Below, in pieces: positions 47,705-56,519 of a stretch of DNA of 64,000 bases. The translations under genes and the position numbers were made by a program. The stretch comes from Stentor roeselii (lineage: Eukaryota; Ciliophora; Heterotrichea; Heterotrichida; Stentoridae): contig RSEH01000181.1 of assembly GCA_006503475.1 (NCBI GenBank), positions 1-64,000 on the forward strand, given 5' to 3'. Numbering within the stretch: position 1 is the first letter of the stretch; each line of letters begins with the position of its first letter. The notes under the pieces are model-generated. The model made no database searches. It was not told where the DNA came from and saw nothing but the letters and a program-made list of their open reading frames with translations.

Positions 47705-49192
47705 TTACCTAATTGTTAGAGATAATGAACAATGTGGGTAGTTCGTCTTGAAATGGTTAATTATTCGCTTGTTTTCGTAAGGTTCAAGGACTTTCACGAT
47801 CAGTTCACAAGTTTTCACTGTGCTTAAGAAACGTGTGTCTGATCTTTCTGAGATTTCGTCGTCTAGGTCTTCTGGGTAGTAAAGGGAAATGTGCTTTAAG
47901 GACTCGGGGAAATAAGTGTAGTCTGTTAGTCTTGCTGACTTTAAGCTTGGCCAAGTTTCGAAGAGGAAAAGAAGAGAGTCTTTTGGAAGGTTGCAGCCGA
48001 TGTGAAGAGGACTTGGCTGACTCTTTAAACTTAGCCAGAGGTTTAATGATGATGATGAGGTCCTGGGGGTGTCTTCTTGGAGGATCTCGATTTGAGATAA
48101 TTTGCATTTTATCTCGATTTCTCTTGGAAGTTTACATTCTTGGTAGTATAGACGAAGGTCTAAAAGGGTTTTCATTGAAAATATATGCTGGGCTATTGAG
48201 TGAGAGAGGATTTGAAGATGTAGCTCGAGTTTTGTGATTTGATGGAATTTTGTTGATAGGTTTAATGCTCCTATTTCGCCTATGTTGCCAAACCTTAACT
48301 CAGTCAGATGCTTTAAATGCAAAGTAGTATTGATATAATTAAAAAAGTCATCATCAGCTAAAGTATCAAGAGCATTCAGCGAAGTAATATTAAACCCTTC
48401 TCTGATCATTAAAAATAAGCATTGAGAGTTAATCTTTTTGCAATTTTCAACATCCAAGACCAAAACTCTCTTCAAAGGCAGTGTAACCGCTTTTTTCATA
48501 TGAGAAACCTGAAAATTCTTACAATCTTTCATAGAAACATGAGTTAAAAAAGGGTTTCTCTTAATAATCCTGACTAAAATTTCTCCAGTGATATCCTTAG
48601 TATAATTGAATTTGACTTTTCTAGTCAATTCACTGATCATCATAGACCATCCACGACTGACAAGTCCAAAATCACCAATTTTTCCTCCAATAAATTGAAA
48701 AATAATTCGAATGACATCCAAATTAAGTTTATTCCAAACACTTGTCTTCGGTTTTTTTCTAATCGCTTCTCTATCATCATGCTGATCCATCACTTTCCTC
48801 TTGCTTGGTCCTTGTTGCAAAGAAATCCAAAAGTGTCTTAAAGCCTCAACCGGTGCTTCTGAAATCAAAATCGATGTTTGCATCGATATCGTCGAAGCTG
48901 CTTTATACCCTTGCACTGAAGAGTCATAGTTGATTAGAATTATTGTTAATCTTCCTTGATCAAGGCACTGTTTATATACAGAACTGATATTTTTCTCTGT
49001 GAAGACTTTTGGAATATAAGCGCTGGGGGGCAAGGTCACTGATGAGTTCTTGGCGGTAATTGAAATAGTCAGGTTTTTGTTATTGTCATGCATTGAAATG
49101 TTGAATAAGGAGTTTTGGAACTTTGGACCTAATAGTTTGACACCGTTTCTTTCGATGCTGAGTCGGCATGAAAACCTGGAAACTAACTGCAT
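47705..49192 (-). CDS. F-box-like protein with leucine-rich repeat region, 495 aa
   Basis: The first 150 residues look like a beta-rich domain. Residues about 160-190 resemble an F-box (WNKLNLDVIRIIFQFIG then FGLVSRGWSMMI), the segment that binds SKP1 in SCF ubiquitin ligases. After it come irregular leucine-rich repeats (FLTHVSMKDCKNF, RVLVLDVENCKKIN, HLKHLTELRFGN). A substrate-receptor role is inferred. The start at 49192 is only 2 nt from the TIP41 start on the other strand; a start at Met34 (49093) would relieve this. The P4-ATPase gene begins 3 nt after its stop. Confidence 0.68.
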   Translation of the reverse strand: MQLVSRFSCRLSIERNGVKLLGPKFQNSLFNISMHDNNKNLTISITAKNSSVTLPPSAYIPKVFTEKNISSVYKQCLDQGRLTIILINYDSSVQGYKAASTISMQTSILISEAPVEALRHFWISLQQGPSKRKVMDQHDDREAIRKKPKTSVWNKLNLDVIRIIFQFIGGKIGDFGLVSRGWSMMISELTRKVKFNYTKDITGEILVRIIKRNPFLTHVSMKDCKNFQVSHMKKAVTLPLKRVLVLDVENCKKINSQCLFLMIREGFNITSLNALDTLADDDFFNYINTTLHLKHLTELRFGNIGEIGALNLSTKFHQITKLELHLQILSHSIAQHIFSMKTLLDLRLYYQECKLPREIEIKCKLSQIEILQEDTPRTSSSSLNLWLSLKSQPSPLHIGCNLPKDSLLFLFETWPSLKSARLTDYTYFPESLKHISLYYPEDLDDEISERSDTRFLSTVKTCELIVKVLEPYENKRIINHFKTNYPHCSLSLTIR

Positions 49193-49194
49193 AA

Positions 49195-50031
49195 ATGGAT
49201 TATTACAAAGCTGGACCCTGGGAAATCACCACTAGTCAAGGGATGATGATGGGAAGTGATGCTTTGGATTTATTGCAGGATGAGATTAAAGTCAAATTAC
49301 CTGCTTTGATTTATAGAGATACTTATGCAAGGATTCAACATGTTAGCTTACCTTTTAAGTTTGAGGTTAATACTAAACCTGCACTTGAACTTATTAGTTT
49401 GGAGAAGAGGGCTAGTCGATTGACTGCAGAAAACCCAGTTGATCAACTAACCTACATTCCAAAAGATGTAAAAGTTTCAATGTCCTCCCACTGGGAGAAC
49501 CGAACAATTCCGAAGACCTCAACATTTTCAGAAGACTGCAAAGAGCAAATAGTAGCTCCAGTATTTAACTCAGGAAGTGACTGGACATACACAACTCTAT
49601 ACAAAGGATCTCCATTAGGTTCCTTCCAATTAGCACCCACAGAAGAAAGTATTCCAATCCATCGTTTAGGTATGGACAACCCAATCCTCTGGGCAAGTGA
49701 AATCATTTTATATGAAGACGAGCTTGACGACAACGGGCAATGCAAGTTGACTTTCCGAGTCCGAGCAATGGGCGACTGTTTATTCGGCTTGCTTCGATTT
49801 TACCTGAGAGTTGACCACGTGATGGTCCGAATATGTGACACTCGGCTGTTTATTGACTACTCTCAGAACACTCTTCTCCGTGAGTTTCAGGTAAAAGAAG
49901 CAAATTATGAAGACTTGCAAAGAACTGGATTTGACACAGGACCTTCCTGGACTTTAAACGCTCGTCAAAGTGACCTGGTCTTTGGAAGCTTGGGATTGGT
50001 GCATGCTTATAAAGATCGAGTTACCTTTTAA
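49195..50031 (+). CDS. TIPRL: TIP41-like protein (TOR/PP2A regulator)
   Basis: TIP41/TIPRL binds PP2A-type phosphatase catalytic subunits and tunes TOR signalling. The 278-aa product has GPWEITTS near the start (human GPWKLTAS), then RIQHVSLPFKFEVN, DWTYTTLYKGSPLGSF (human DWTYTTDYKGTLLGE) and ILYEDELDDNGQCKLTFRVR (human [20 protein letters not shown]). LLRFYLRVDHVMVRICDTRL (human LLRFFLRIDGVLIRMNDTRL) completes the match. Length and domain order are normal. The short leader before GPWEIT supports the ATG at 49195. Confidence 0.92.
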   Translation: MDYYKAGPWEITTSQGMMMGSDALDLLQDEIKVKLPALIYRDTYARIQHVSLPFKFEVNTKPALELISLEKRASRLTAENPVDQLTYIPKDVKVSMSSHWENRTIPKTSTFSEDCKEQIVAPVFNSGSDWTYTTLYKGSPLGSFQLAPTEESIPIHRLGMDNPILWASEIILYEDELDDNGQCKLTFRVRAMGDCLFGLLRFYLRVDHVMVRICDTRLFIDYSQNTLLREFQVKEANYEDLQRTGFDTGPSWTLNARQSDLVFGSLGLVHAYKDRVTF

Positions 50032-50066
50032 TGAATTAGACTAGATATGCTTTAGATGGACATTTT

Positions 50067-53027
50067 CTACTCATTTAAAAGATTGAATTCTTTTACTCCA
50101 GGCTTTGTGAAGTAAAAAGTTGCGTCGTATTCTTCCTGGTCTTCAACTATATCTCTGCCCTCACCTCCTAAGAGTAGTCTTTCTAAAATGTACTCATGAC
50201 GGGACATTATTATTTTGTACTTCTCTTGAATGTCCGGAATCAATGATTGAAGCTGGTTACGGAAGATCAAAAGGATTACCACTATTATTGCGAAGATCAG
50301 GTATTCGTAGTCTGTTCCAGATACCCAAACTTTAAATGTTCGCGATGTGAAGCAGAAAATCGCTGTGTTTGAAAAGATTGCCAAAACTGATATTGCGGAA
50401 AAGATGTACCACCAGTTTCCGATGTCTTTCAGGGCTAAGGGTATTGGACGCTTAACTAGTTTTAAAACTTTGATTTTATCTGTGAACATTTCCAGCCATA
50501 AACCTATAAAGGCTAGAGCAGTTGATAAAGGAAATGCTATAGCGAATAGTGTCAGGTACCCAAACTGAACTGAAAGTTCAAGGTAATCACTGATTGTTCC
50601 GTCATTATCTGGGGTGAGGTAAGTGTCTAAATAAAACTGGGCTTCAATTTTACTTCTGATATCTTTAGAACTTTCAGAATCTTGAACTTTTGACTTTCTT
50701 TTTAGGTACTTTCTAAAATAGTATCTCAACGAAGGTAAGCCAAGTTCAATTATATTTTTCAAATTACTGATAATAAAAATTGTAATAAGCTGAGTATTTA
50801 ATTCGTCCAAACAACTAACTCCTTTCTCAGGTTCATCATGATCATCATCAATACATCCATCCACATGTGTCTTGATGAAAGCGATGTAGCAAAGTGAGTT
50901 GAAAGAGTTTACGAATTGGAAAATGAAAGTTTTAACAATTAGTGAGTCTTCATATTGCACTTGAGTTTTATGGTTCTCTAGATTCGTTAGTTTTATTACT
51001 ATTTTCGAATAAATATAATTGAAAAATTGGATCTGTATTGCGTTGAGGATTGAGCTAATAATCACAGTATAGTCCACACCGTTAACAGTATATTTATTTG
51101 AATAAACATACCTAAATATAAGTAGGCCAGCAACAATGCCCAAGACCATAGAAATAAGAATACTTGTGACAACAACTGCAAGACATACATACTTCGCCCT
51201 TTTCGTCCACTCAAAATGAATCTCATCCATTTCATCAGTAATGGGCGATCTTCTCTGCTTTCCCATAAACTGTGGCCTTGGCACTTCGACCTGTTCAAAT
51301 TTCATCTGTCCCCATTGAATAGCCATGGCAGACTCTTTCCTCTTCCAGACCTCTAAAAATACAATAGCCCAAATAGTCATAAAAATAGAGTAAATGATAT
51401 TCAATACTAAAACAACTGTATTATCCCTATCCAGAGTTTTTTGAACAATAAAAACAGTCAATCCAAGCACAGAAGGTATAAGAAGACTACTCTGATAAAA
51501 CCTCAAAAACTCAAAATAAAAAGCGATTTTTTCACCAAAGTAATTTTTTATCTTGCTAAGAGGAATTTTTTGATTGATCAAAGTAGTCCTCCAGCTCTGT
51601 ATAAGAGGAAGATTTTGATTCGTCGAGCCAGAACGAAAGTCGATTAAAATATTTCGAAGGACCACTTCCTCTGAATCAGCACCCAAGCCATGTGTGCTGG
51701 ACTTGCCTTTAAGTTGCCATTCATTATGTAACGGGAAGTAACCAAGTATCGCTTTATACTTCATCAGCCCTGCCAGACTGACTTGTGTCCCGATATAAGA
51801 ACTTAAAAGTCTCAGCCTTTCCATCAACCCAAACATTGACCGTTTCCCTGAATGGTCAACTTCGTAAGTTCTCCAAAGATTATAAAGTTCGCTGTCCTGT
51901 TCAGACCTCCTGAACTCGGAATAAGGACTAATCGGTTTTTCAATGCCGAGTTGATCCCAAAGATTAAGTAATTTATCTTCATTTCTTAGCTTCAGGTTGG
52001 CTTTTTCAAGTGACTCACGAATGAGGATCTGAAATAAAAACATCTGATTTTTTTCAGAAAGTGATTGATTTATATGATTTATGCCTTCATTCAAGAACTT
52101 CAAGTAACTTTTGTAAGCATTCCATTGGGCTACTGATACTTTGTAAGGCTCGTATTTGTATTCGAGGTTTATAATTTTTTTAGAGAGGGTCAGAGCTTTT
52201 TCTATGAAAGGCTGAACACATTGAAATAGTTCTTTGATTTCATCGTCTTGAGTTTTGAGTAAGTGAAGAGGACGTAAATTTTTATCACATGGAAAAAGTG
52301 ACTGAATATCAGTGAGAGAAATTTCCATTTCTTTTGAATACCGAATTCGCTCTGCTTCAATTTCTAAGTCTTTTTCGTCTGCTGTGATGACTAAAAATAT
52401 GAACTCACCTGTTCTAGAAATGAGTTGCTTTACTTTTAAACCAAGTCCAAAAATTAGTTTGAATACCAGCGCGTTTCTTACAAGTGTTAAAAAATCGTTG
52501 GTTTTTGTGCCAAAGTCAAAAGTTGATTCGTTTTCTATCTTAAAACGACCTCCAAACTTCAAAGCTTTTTCACCCTCGACTGACGGGAGGGTTTCAAAAG
52601 TATTCATAAAAGATTCGAACTCTTGAGAATATTTTAAGCTATCTGAAGCTATTTTCCCTGTTTTTTTAGCTTTGAAGCATTCTTTGAACAGGTTTTCAGC
52701 TTCAGCCATTGTAACTGGTACATTTTTTTCTTCTTGGGATTCTCGAAAGTCAGGGTTTTTTAGGACTATCACATATTCCCAGGCTAAAGAGTTTAAATCG
52801 TCGATATTTCTGACTGGTTGACTGAATTTCTCGTCTTTGAAGTTACCTTTGAAGAATTTTTCAGTAAAATTTCGATAGGACTGGTCGATAGTCATTGTTA
52901 CTTTTGGATTTATTTTTTTCTCAGAGGGATCTGTTGTTTCTTTTGAAAGAAGTCTTCGGTTTTCTAGATTTGCGTCGGTTTTTTCGATTGAGTTCTGAGG
53001 TGGAAGGTCGGCAAGTTCTGTAATCAT
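50067..53027 (-). CDS. anoctamin (TMEM16 family) scramblase/channel
   Basis: A 986-aa member of the anoctamins, which are calcium-activated lipid scramblases or chloride channels. About 480 residues are cytosolic, then the membrane core begins. YFGEKIAFYFEFLRFYQSSL and LEVWKRKESAMAIQWG (human FLEFWKRRQAELAYRWG) are diagnostic. Roughly ten hydrophobic helices follow, with IQIQFFNYIYSKIVIKLTNL and ENHKTQVQYEDSLIVKTFIF in the usual core. Scramblase versus channel activity cannot be told. The cytosolic N-terminal half is longer than usual. It converges on TIP41; 442 nt of spacer lie upstream. Confidence 0.9.
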   Translation of the reverse strand: MITELADLPPQNSIEKTDANLENRRLLSKETTDPSEKKINPKVTMTIDQSYRNFTEKFFKGNFKDEKFSQPVRNIDDLNSLAWEYVIVLKNPDFRESQEEKNVPVTMAEAENLFKECFKAKKTGKIASDSLKYSQEFESFMNTFETLPSVEGEKALKFGGRFKIENESTFDFGTKTNDFLTLVRNALVFKLIFGLGLKVKQLISRTGEFIFLVITADEKDLEIEAERIRYSKEMEISLTDIQSLFPCDKNLRPLHLLKTQDDEIKELFQCVQPFIEKALTLSKKIINLEYKYEPYKVSVAQWNAYKSYLKFLNEGINHINQSLSEKNQMFLFQILIRESLEKANLKLRNEDKLLNLWDQLGIEKPISPYSEFRRSEQDSELYNLWRTYEVDHSGKRSMFGLMERLRLLSSYIGTQVSLAGLMKYKAILGYFPLHNEWQLKGKSSTHGLGADSEEVVLRNILIDFRSGSTNQNLPLIQSWRTTLINQKIPLSKIKNYFGEKIAFYFEFLRFYQSSLLIPSVLGLTVFIVQKTLDRDNTVVLVLNIIYSIFMTIWAIVFLEVWKRKESAMAIQWGQMKFEQVEVPRPQFMGKQRRSPITDEMDEIHFEWTKRAKYVCLAVVVTSILISMVLGIVAGLLIFRYVYSNKYTVNGVDYTVIISSILNAIQIQFFNYIYSKIVIKLTNLENHKTQVQYEDSLIVKTFIFQFVNSFNSLCYIAFIKTHVDGCIDDDHDEPEKGVSCLDELNTQLITIFIISNLKNIIELGLPSLRYYFRKYLKRKSKVQDSESSKDIRSKIEAQFYLDTYLTPDNDGTISDYLELSVQFGYLTLFAIAFPLSTALAFIGLWLEMFTDKIKVLKLVKRPIPLALKDIGNWWYIFSAISVLAIFSNTAIFCFTSRTFKVWVSGTDYEYLIFAIIVVILLIFRNQLQSLIPDIQEKYKIIMSRHEYILERLLLGGEGRDIVEDQEEYDATFYFTKPGVKEFNLLNE

Positions 53028-53469
53028 TTTTATTATGAGAAGAGTTTTATAATAGAGTGAAGGTTTTTTGTGATTATTTGAAGATGTTTGGGTTTATTGG
53101 ATTGGTGAATATAATTTATGTGCATTTTAATGTGAGTGCTACAGTAGCCTTATATATCATTTTTATGATATTTTGATAATCCTTTTTGTGAGAATTTTAG
53201 TTTCTTGTTTTTATTTGATTATATCATTCTGTTATGGGAGGTTTCATTAGGCTTGATAAATCAACCTTACTCTTATCAACTGACTACCTAAGCAAATTAA
53301 TTTAAAATCTATTTTTAGATTATTTACCTTACTTCTTAACATAATATCCCCAATCAAACATTATAAAGTCTAAATTTCCATCTCTAAAAAAAATACCTAA
53401 GAAACAACCCACTAAAGCCCTAAACAACTTAATTCTTAATAATATCTAACTTACATTTCACATACTTAA
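53028..53469. other. AT-rich spacer between anoctamin and CK1 genes
   Basis: This is a 442-nt spacer with no open frame. Short hairpin-forming sequences occur near 53240-53270 (AGGTT...AACCT and TTGATAAATCAA), not convincing as an RNA gene. It presumably holds the anoctamin promoter and the kinase 3' end. Confidence 0.4.
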
Positions 53470-54627
53470 TTAAATACAACACAACCCACCAAATTTCGAG
53501 AAGACCCAATAATTCGTTTTACCCCTCCTCAACTGAAACCTTAGAATCTTTGAAAACTCGGGAAAGCTATTTTTTTCAGTCTCATCCATATTCGTGTAAA
53601 CATTCGTCGATCCATTCGAAACCGCTTGTTTCTCAAAATAATGTGGGCAAAGCAAGTTTTTATTATTTACTCTTTGATTAAGAGTCTTGCTTCTTTTAAG
53701 AGCTTCTTTCAATTCTAGTTCATTATTTTTCTTTTCGATGACTGGAGCGGTTTTTCTTTCTTCGACGATTTTTCCCCTAATGTTAAGGTTTAGGTCTTGT
53801 GTGAAGCCAAGTTCGATTCTTGCGGTTTTTAAGAGGTTTCTTAGATAGTCGTAGTCTGGCTTTTCTTCGAATTTCAAGGATCTTATGTATTTGTACATAT
53901 CTTGTATTTGCCGGGGACAGTCTGTGAATAATTCAGTCGATTCTGATTCTCGCTTGAGTCTTAAGATGTAGTTCCACTTCAGGTGCTGATCGACTTGGAA
54001 GTCTTTTAGCCAAGGTAAAGTCTTTTTTATCATGTATACAGAAGAATAGATTAGACTCTCTAGGTCATCTCTTCTGCTTAGACGTAGGCCAACATGAGAG
54101 TTGATACTTGCAAAATGGCAACTTCCGATGCAAGGGCAGTTCGACTGGAAAGAAATATGATTATTGTTAATAAAATATCTCTTAGAAATTCCAAAATCAA
54201 TCAAAAAAACTGAATCCTTACTTCCAAGAACAAACTGTTGAGGTTTTATATCTCGATGAATATAGTTCTTGCTATGCACATACTCGATTCTGGAAATGCA
54301 CTGAATGAGTATAAGCGTTATCATATCAAGTGAAAGCTTGTTAGCTTTTGACAATGAGTATAAATTATCTTCAAGTAGTTGCATCACGATGAAAAAAGAT
54401 GACTTGTGACGGCCTGAGGAGTAAATTTTAGGAATGCCTTCTCCTCCTTGAAGATCTTTTAATGCCTTGTACTCATCCTGCAATGAAGAATTAGACCTGA
54501 TCGAAAGCTTCATAGCTCTCAAGGAATGCTTTTGTGTGTCTTCTACTTTCAATACCTGACCATAACCTCCTCGACCGAGCTCAGATACTACTTTATACCG
54601 ACCATTGATTAGCAGGTCCTCTGACAT
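53470..54627 (-). CDS. divergent CK1-family protein kinase with altered metal-binding residue
   Basis: A 385-aa kinase. Residues about 10-280 are a CK1 kinase domain: LGRGGYGQVLKVE, the lysine in LRAMKLS, HRDIKP at 124-129, LIDFGISKR (DFG 144-146) and the CK1-specific SCHFASINSHVGLRLSRRDDLESLIY-type segment. In the catalytic loop the Asn that chelates magnesium (N171 in PKA) is replaced: the sequence is HRDIKPQQF, with Gln131 there, encoded by CAG. Activity may be reduced or altered. The C-terminal 100 residues are basic and unrelated. Single exon. It is divergent from the gene at 55082 across 454 nt. Confidence 0.86.
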   Translation of the reverse strand: MSEDLLINGRYKVVSELGRGGYGQVLKVEDTQKHSLRAMKLSIRSNSSLQDEYKALKDLQGGEGIPKIYSSGRHKSSFFIVMQLLEDNLYSLSKANKLSLDMITLILIQCISRIEYVHSKNYIHRDIKPQQFVLGSKDSVFLIDFGISKRYFINNNHISFQSNCPCIGSCHFASINSHVGLRLSRRDDLESLIYSSVYMIKKTLPWLKDFQVDQHLKWNYILRLKRESESTELFTDCPRQIQDMYKYIRSLKFEEKPDYDYLRNLLKTARIELGFTQDLNLNIRGKIVEERKTAPVIEKKNNELELKEALKRSKTLNQRVNNKNLLCPHYFEKQAVSNGSTNVYTNMDETEKNSFPEFSKILRFQLRRGKTNYWVFSKFGGLCCI

Positions 54628-55081
54628 TTAATTTTTATAGTTAGTGATGAGCTTGATGGAAAAAAGTAGGAAGTTGGAGGTTTACTACTGATATCAGTAA
54701 GTGTTTCTATTATATACTTGTATAAATTATAAAATGGAATATATGGTGAAGGTAAATGATCACATTTCAATGTTTGATTAAAGGGTATCGGTTACTAATT
54801 TTTTTCTTAGAATAAATCCCGAAATCTCAGAACGTATTTTCCAATCAAATAAAACCCCTTCTCTAAATCTAAATACGAAAATAAATCTAAAACACTTGAA
54901 TGAATTCCTTTTAATCATCTTCAAAGCAAAGCTTATCCTATATTCTGACTGTAAAACATATATTCATAATCGAAAAAATGTAAATGTCTTAATCCTTTTT
55001 CTCATTCCCGATTCATTGAAAATATCCACCTTAAGCTAAATTCTATTTCTTCATATTACAATCGATTAATTCCCTTAATAA
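54628..55081. other. AT-rich divergent intergenic region
   Basis: This 454-nt region separates the CK1 gene and the tail-anchored coiled-coil gene, transcribed away from each other. It has no open frame of note. It is far longer than other divergent spacers here (2 to 243 nt), so it may contain more regulatory sequence. No specific motif is recognised. Confidence 0.4.
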
Positions 55082-56020
55082 ATGTCAAAAGACCCTAACC
55101 CGAATCTCCCCTTAAGCCCACGTCAAACGATTCAGTTTAATTTTTTAGACCCTACAACTTTATCCCCAGTGATTTTATCTCCCTCAAGACAATTATCAAG
55201 CAATCAAGGAAATTCTATCTTTTCAGGAAATAATCCCTTCATCAATTCAAACAATTCTCCTGCGATTATTCCATTATCACCGGATTCACATCTTTCAACA
55301 GAAAAAATAAGTCTTTATGATAAAGAAATTAAAAGCTATGAAGACTTTTTGAAGCAATTCGAAACAAACAATAAAAGAATGATTTACAAAAAAGATGAAT
55401 TGGACAAAAAACTAGAGGCTTTGAATAAATACATCGAAAATGTCTCTGCACAGAGAGATTATATTAAAAAAGAAATAAGGGACTTGGAAATGAACAAGAA
55501 AGAATTGGAAGATGAGATCGTTTATAAGGAAAAATTAAAGATTCAGATGAAAAATGATCTTGATGCACATTTGAATGAAAAAGAAAGGTCTAAAGTTTAC
55601 TTTGAGCCTCAAAATCGTGCAACTGTTGATTATAACTTATTGGAAAAAGACTTGAAGGGAAAAATCGAATTTAATGAGCAGAAAATCAGAGAAGTGAAAT
55701 TCAACAACGAGAAAAAACTTAAGGAAGCTAGAGAAAGATATGAAAATGAAATTCAAAGAGTCAGTAAAAACCAAGCTGCTTTGGTGAAAGCTATTAAAGG
55801 GAAGGAAGAACAGATAAAACATCACAAAGTCAGAATTTCTTTCCAAAAAATGTTTAAAGTTAGTGAAAATACTGAGCCGTCCAAACCTGAACTTGTTAAA
55901 TCATCGAAGCCGAAACTTGAATTTAAAGTTCAGGAACAAGAGAAATCTGTACTCTCACTTGAAAGCTTTTATTTGATCTTAGGGGTCTTATTTGGAATTC
56001 TTCTAAAAATATGCATTTAA
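55082..56020 (+). CDS. coiled-coil protein with C-terminal membrane anchor, 312 aa
   Basis: Residues 1-80 are Ser/Pro/Asn-rich and disordered. About 85-255 is a continuous Lys/Glu coiled coil. The final 20 residues include a hydrophobic helix, LESFYLILGVLFGILLKICI, ending at the C-terminus. This is the layout of a tail-anchored tether such as those of Golgi, ER or nuclear-envelope membranes. No specific family is recognised. It converges on the gene at 56107 with 86 nt between stops. Confidence 0.65.
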   Translation: MSKDPNPNLPLSPRQTIQFNFLDPTTLSPVILSPSRQLSSNQGNSIFSGNNPFINSNNSPAIIPLSPDSHLSTEKISLYDKEIKSYEDFLKQFETNNKRMIYKKDELDKKLEALNKYIENVSAQRDYIKKEIRDLEMNKKELEDEIVYKEKLKIQMKNDLDAHLNEKERSKVYFEPQNRATVDYNLLEKDLKGKIEFNEQKIREVKFNNEKKLKEARERYENEIQRVSKNQAALVKAIKGKEEQIKHHKVRISFQKMFKVSENTEPSKPELVKSSKPKLEFKVQEQEKSVLSLESFYLILGVLFGILLKICI

Positions 56021-56106
56021 TCAATAATCAGACTAAATTTCGATAATTTTAGCAAGTCTTTTGTTGAGGGTTAAGTTAAGTGAAGATAGAGATATAAGTC
56101 TAATTA

Positions 56107-56499
56107 TTAAAGGTCTGATTTCTCTGTTTTCTTTGTGAAGCTTACTCTTTTTCCTACTTCGTTTCTAACTTTCAGAAATTCTGGAGTCAATTTTATATCT
56201 TTTGAGGTGGTCAGATGATCGAACTTTACCTTAATCAAATGTCTGAAGTTTGTAAATTCTTTCTTGTTCTTTGAATTGAATTTGCCAATTTCATCATCAG
56301 AAATAGATTTCATACATTTGTTATACCCCAGTTCGATTATCTTGAAGCGAAGTTCAGGCTCCTTGATTTTGTACTCTTTGGCATGATCAATAATATCTTC
56401 TTGACTTTCTCTAACCAAGTACGAAGAAAGCAAATAACAAGCCTCTTCTTTGACTTGAAGATTAGAAGCTGAGACCAGCGTAATCAAGAAAAAAATCAT
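56107..56499 (-). CDS. hypothetical secreted or luminal protein, 130 aa
   Basis: The first 12 residues (MIFFLITLVSAS) form a short signal-peptide-like hydrophobic core with a plausible cleavage after Ser/Ala. The remainder is a soluble, charged helical protein containing two cysteines (in EACYLLSSYL and NKCMKSI). Saposin-like or chaperone-like roles can be imagined, but no family is recognised. It starts 20 nt after the stop of the next gene upstream on the same strand. Confidence 0.55.
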   Translation of the reverse strand: MIFFLITLVSASNLQVKEEACYLLSSYLVRESQEDIIDHAKEYKIKEPELRFKIIELGYNKCMKSISDDEIGKFNSKNKKEFTNFRHLIKVKFDHLTTSKDIKLTPEFLKVRNEVGKRVSFTKKTEKSDL

Positions 56500-56519
56500 T
56501 ATAATGAAATGACTATTAA

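Noticed and set aside
53225-53290. Possible hairpin RNA in the spacer upstream of the anoctamin gene
   Set aside because: Stems are only 5 bp and mutually exclusive, which is expected by chance in AT-rich DNA.
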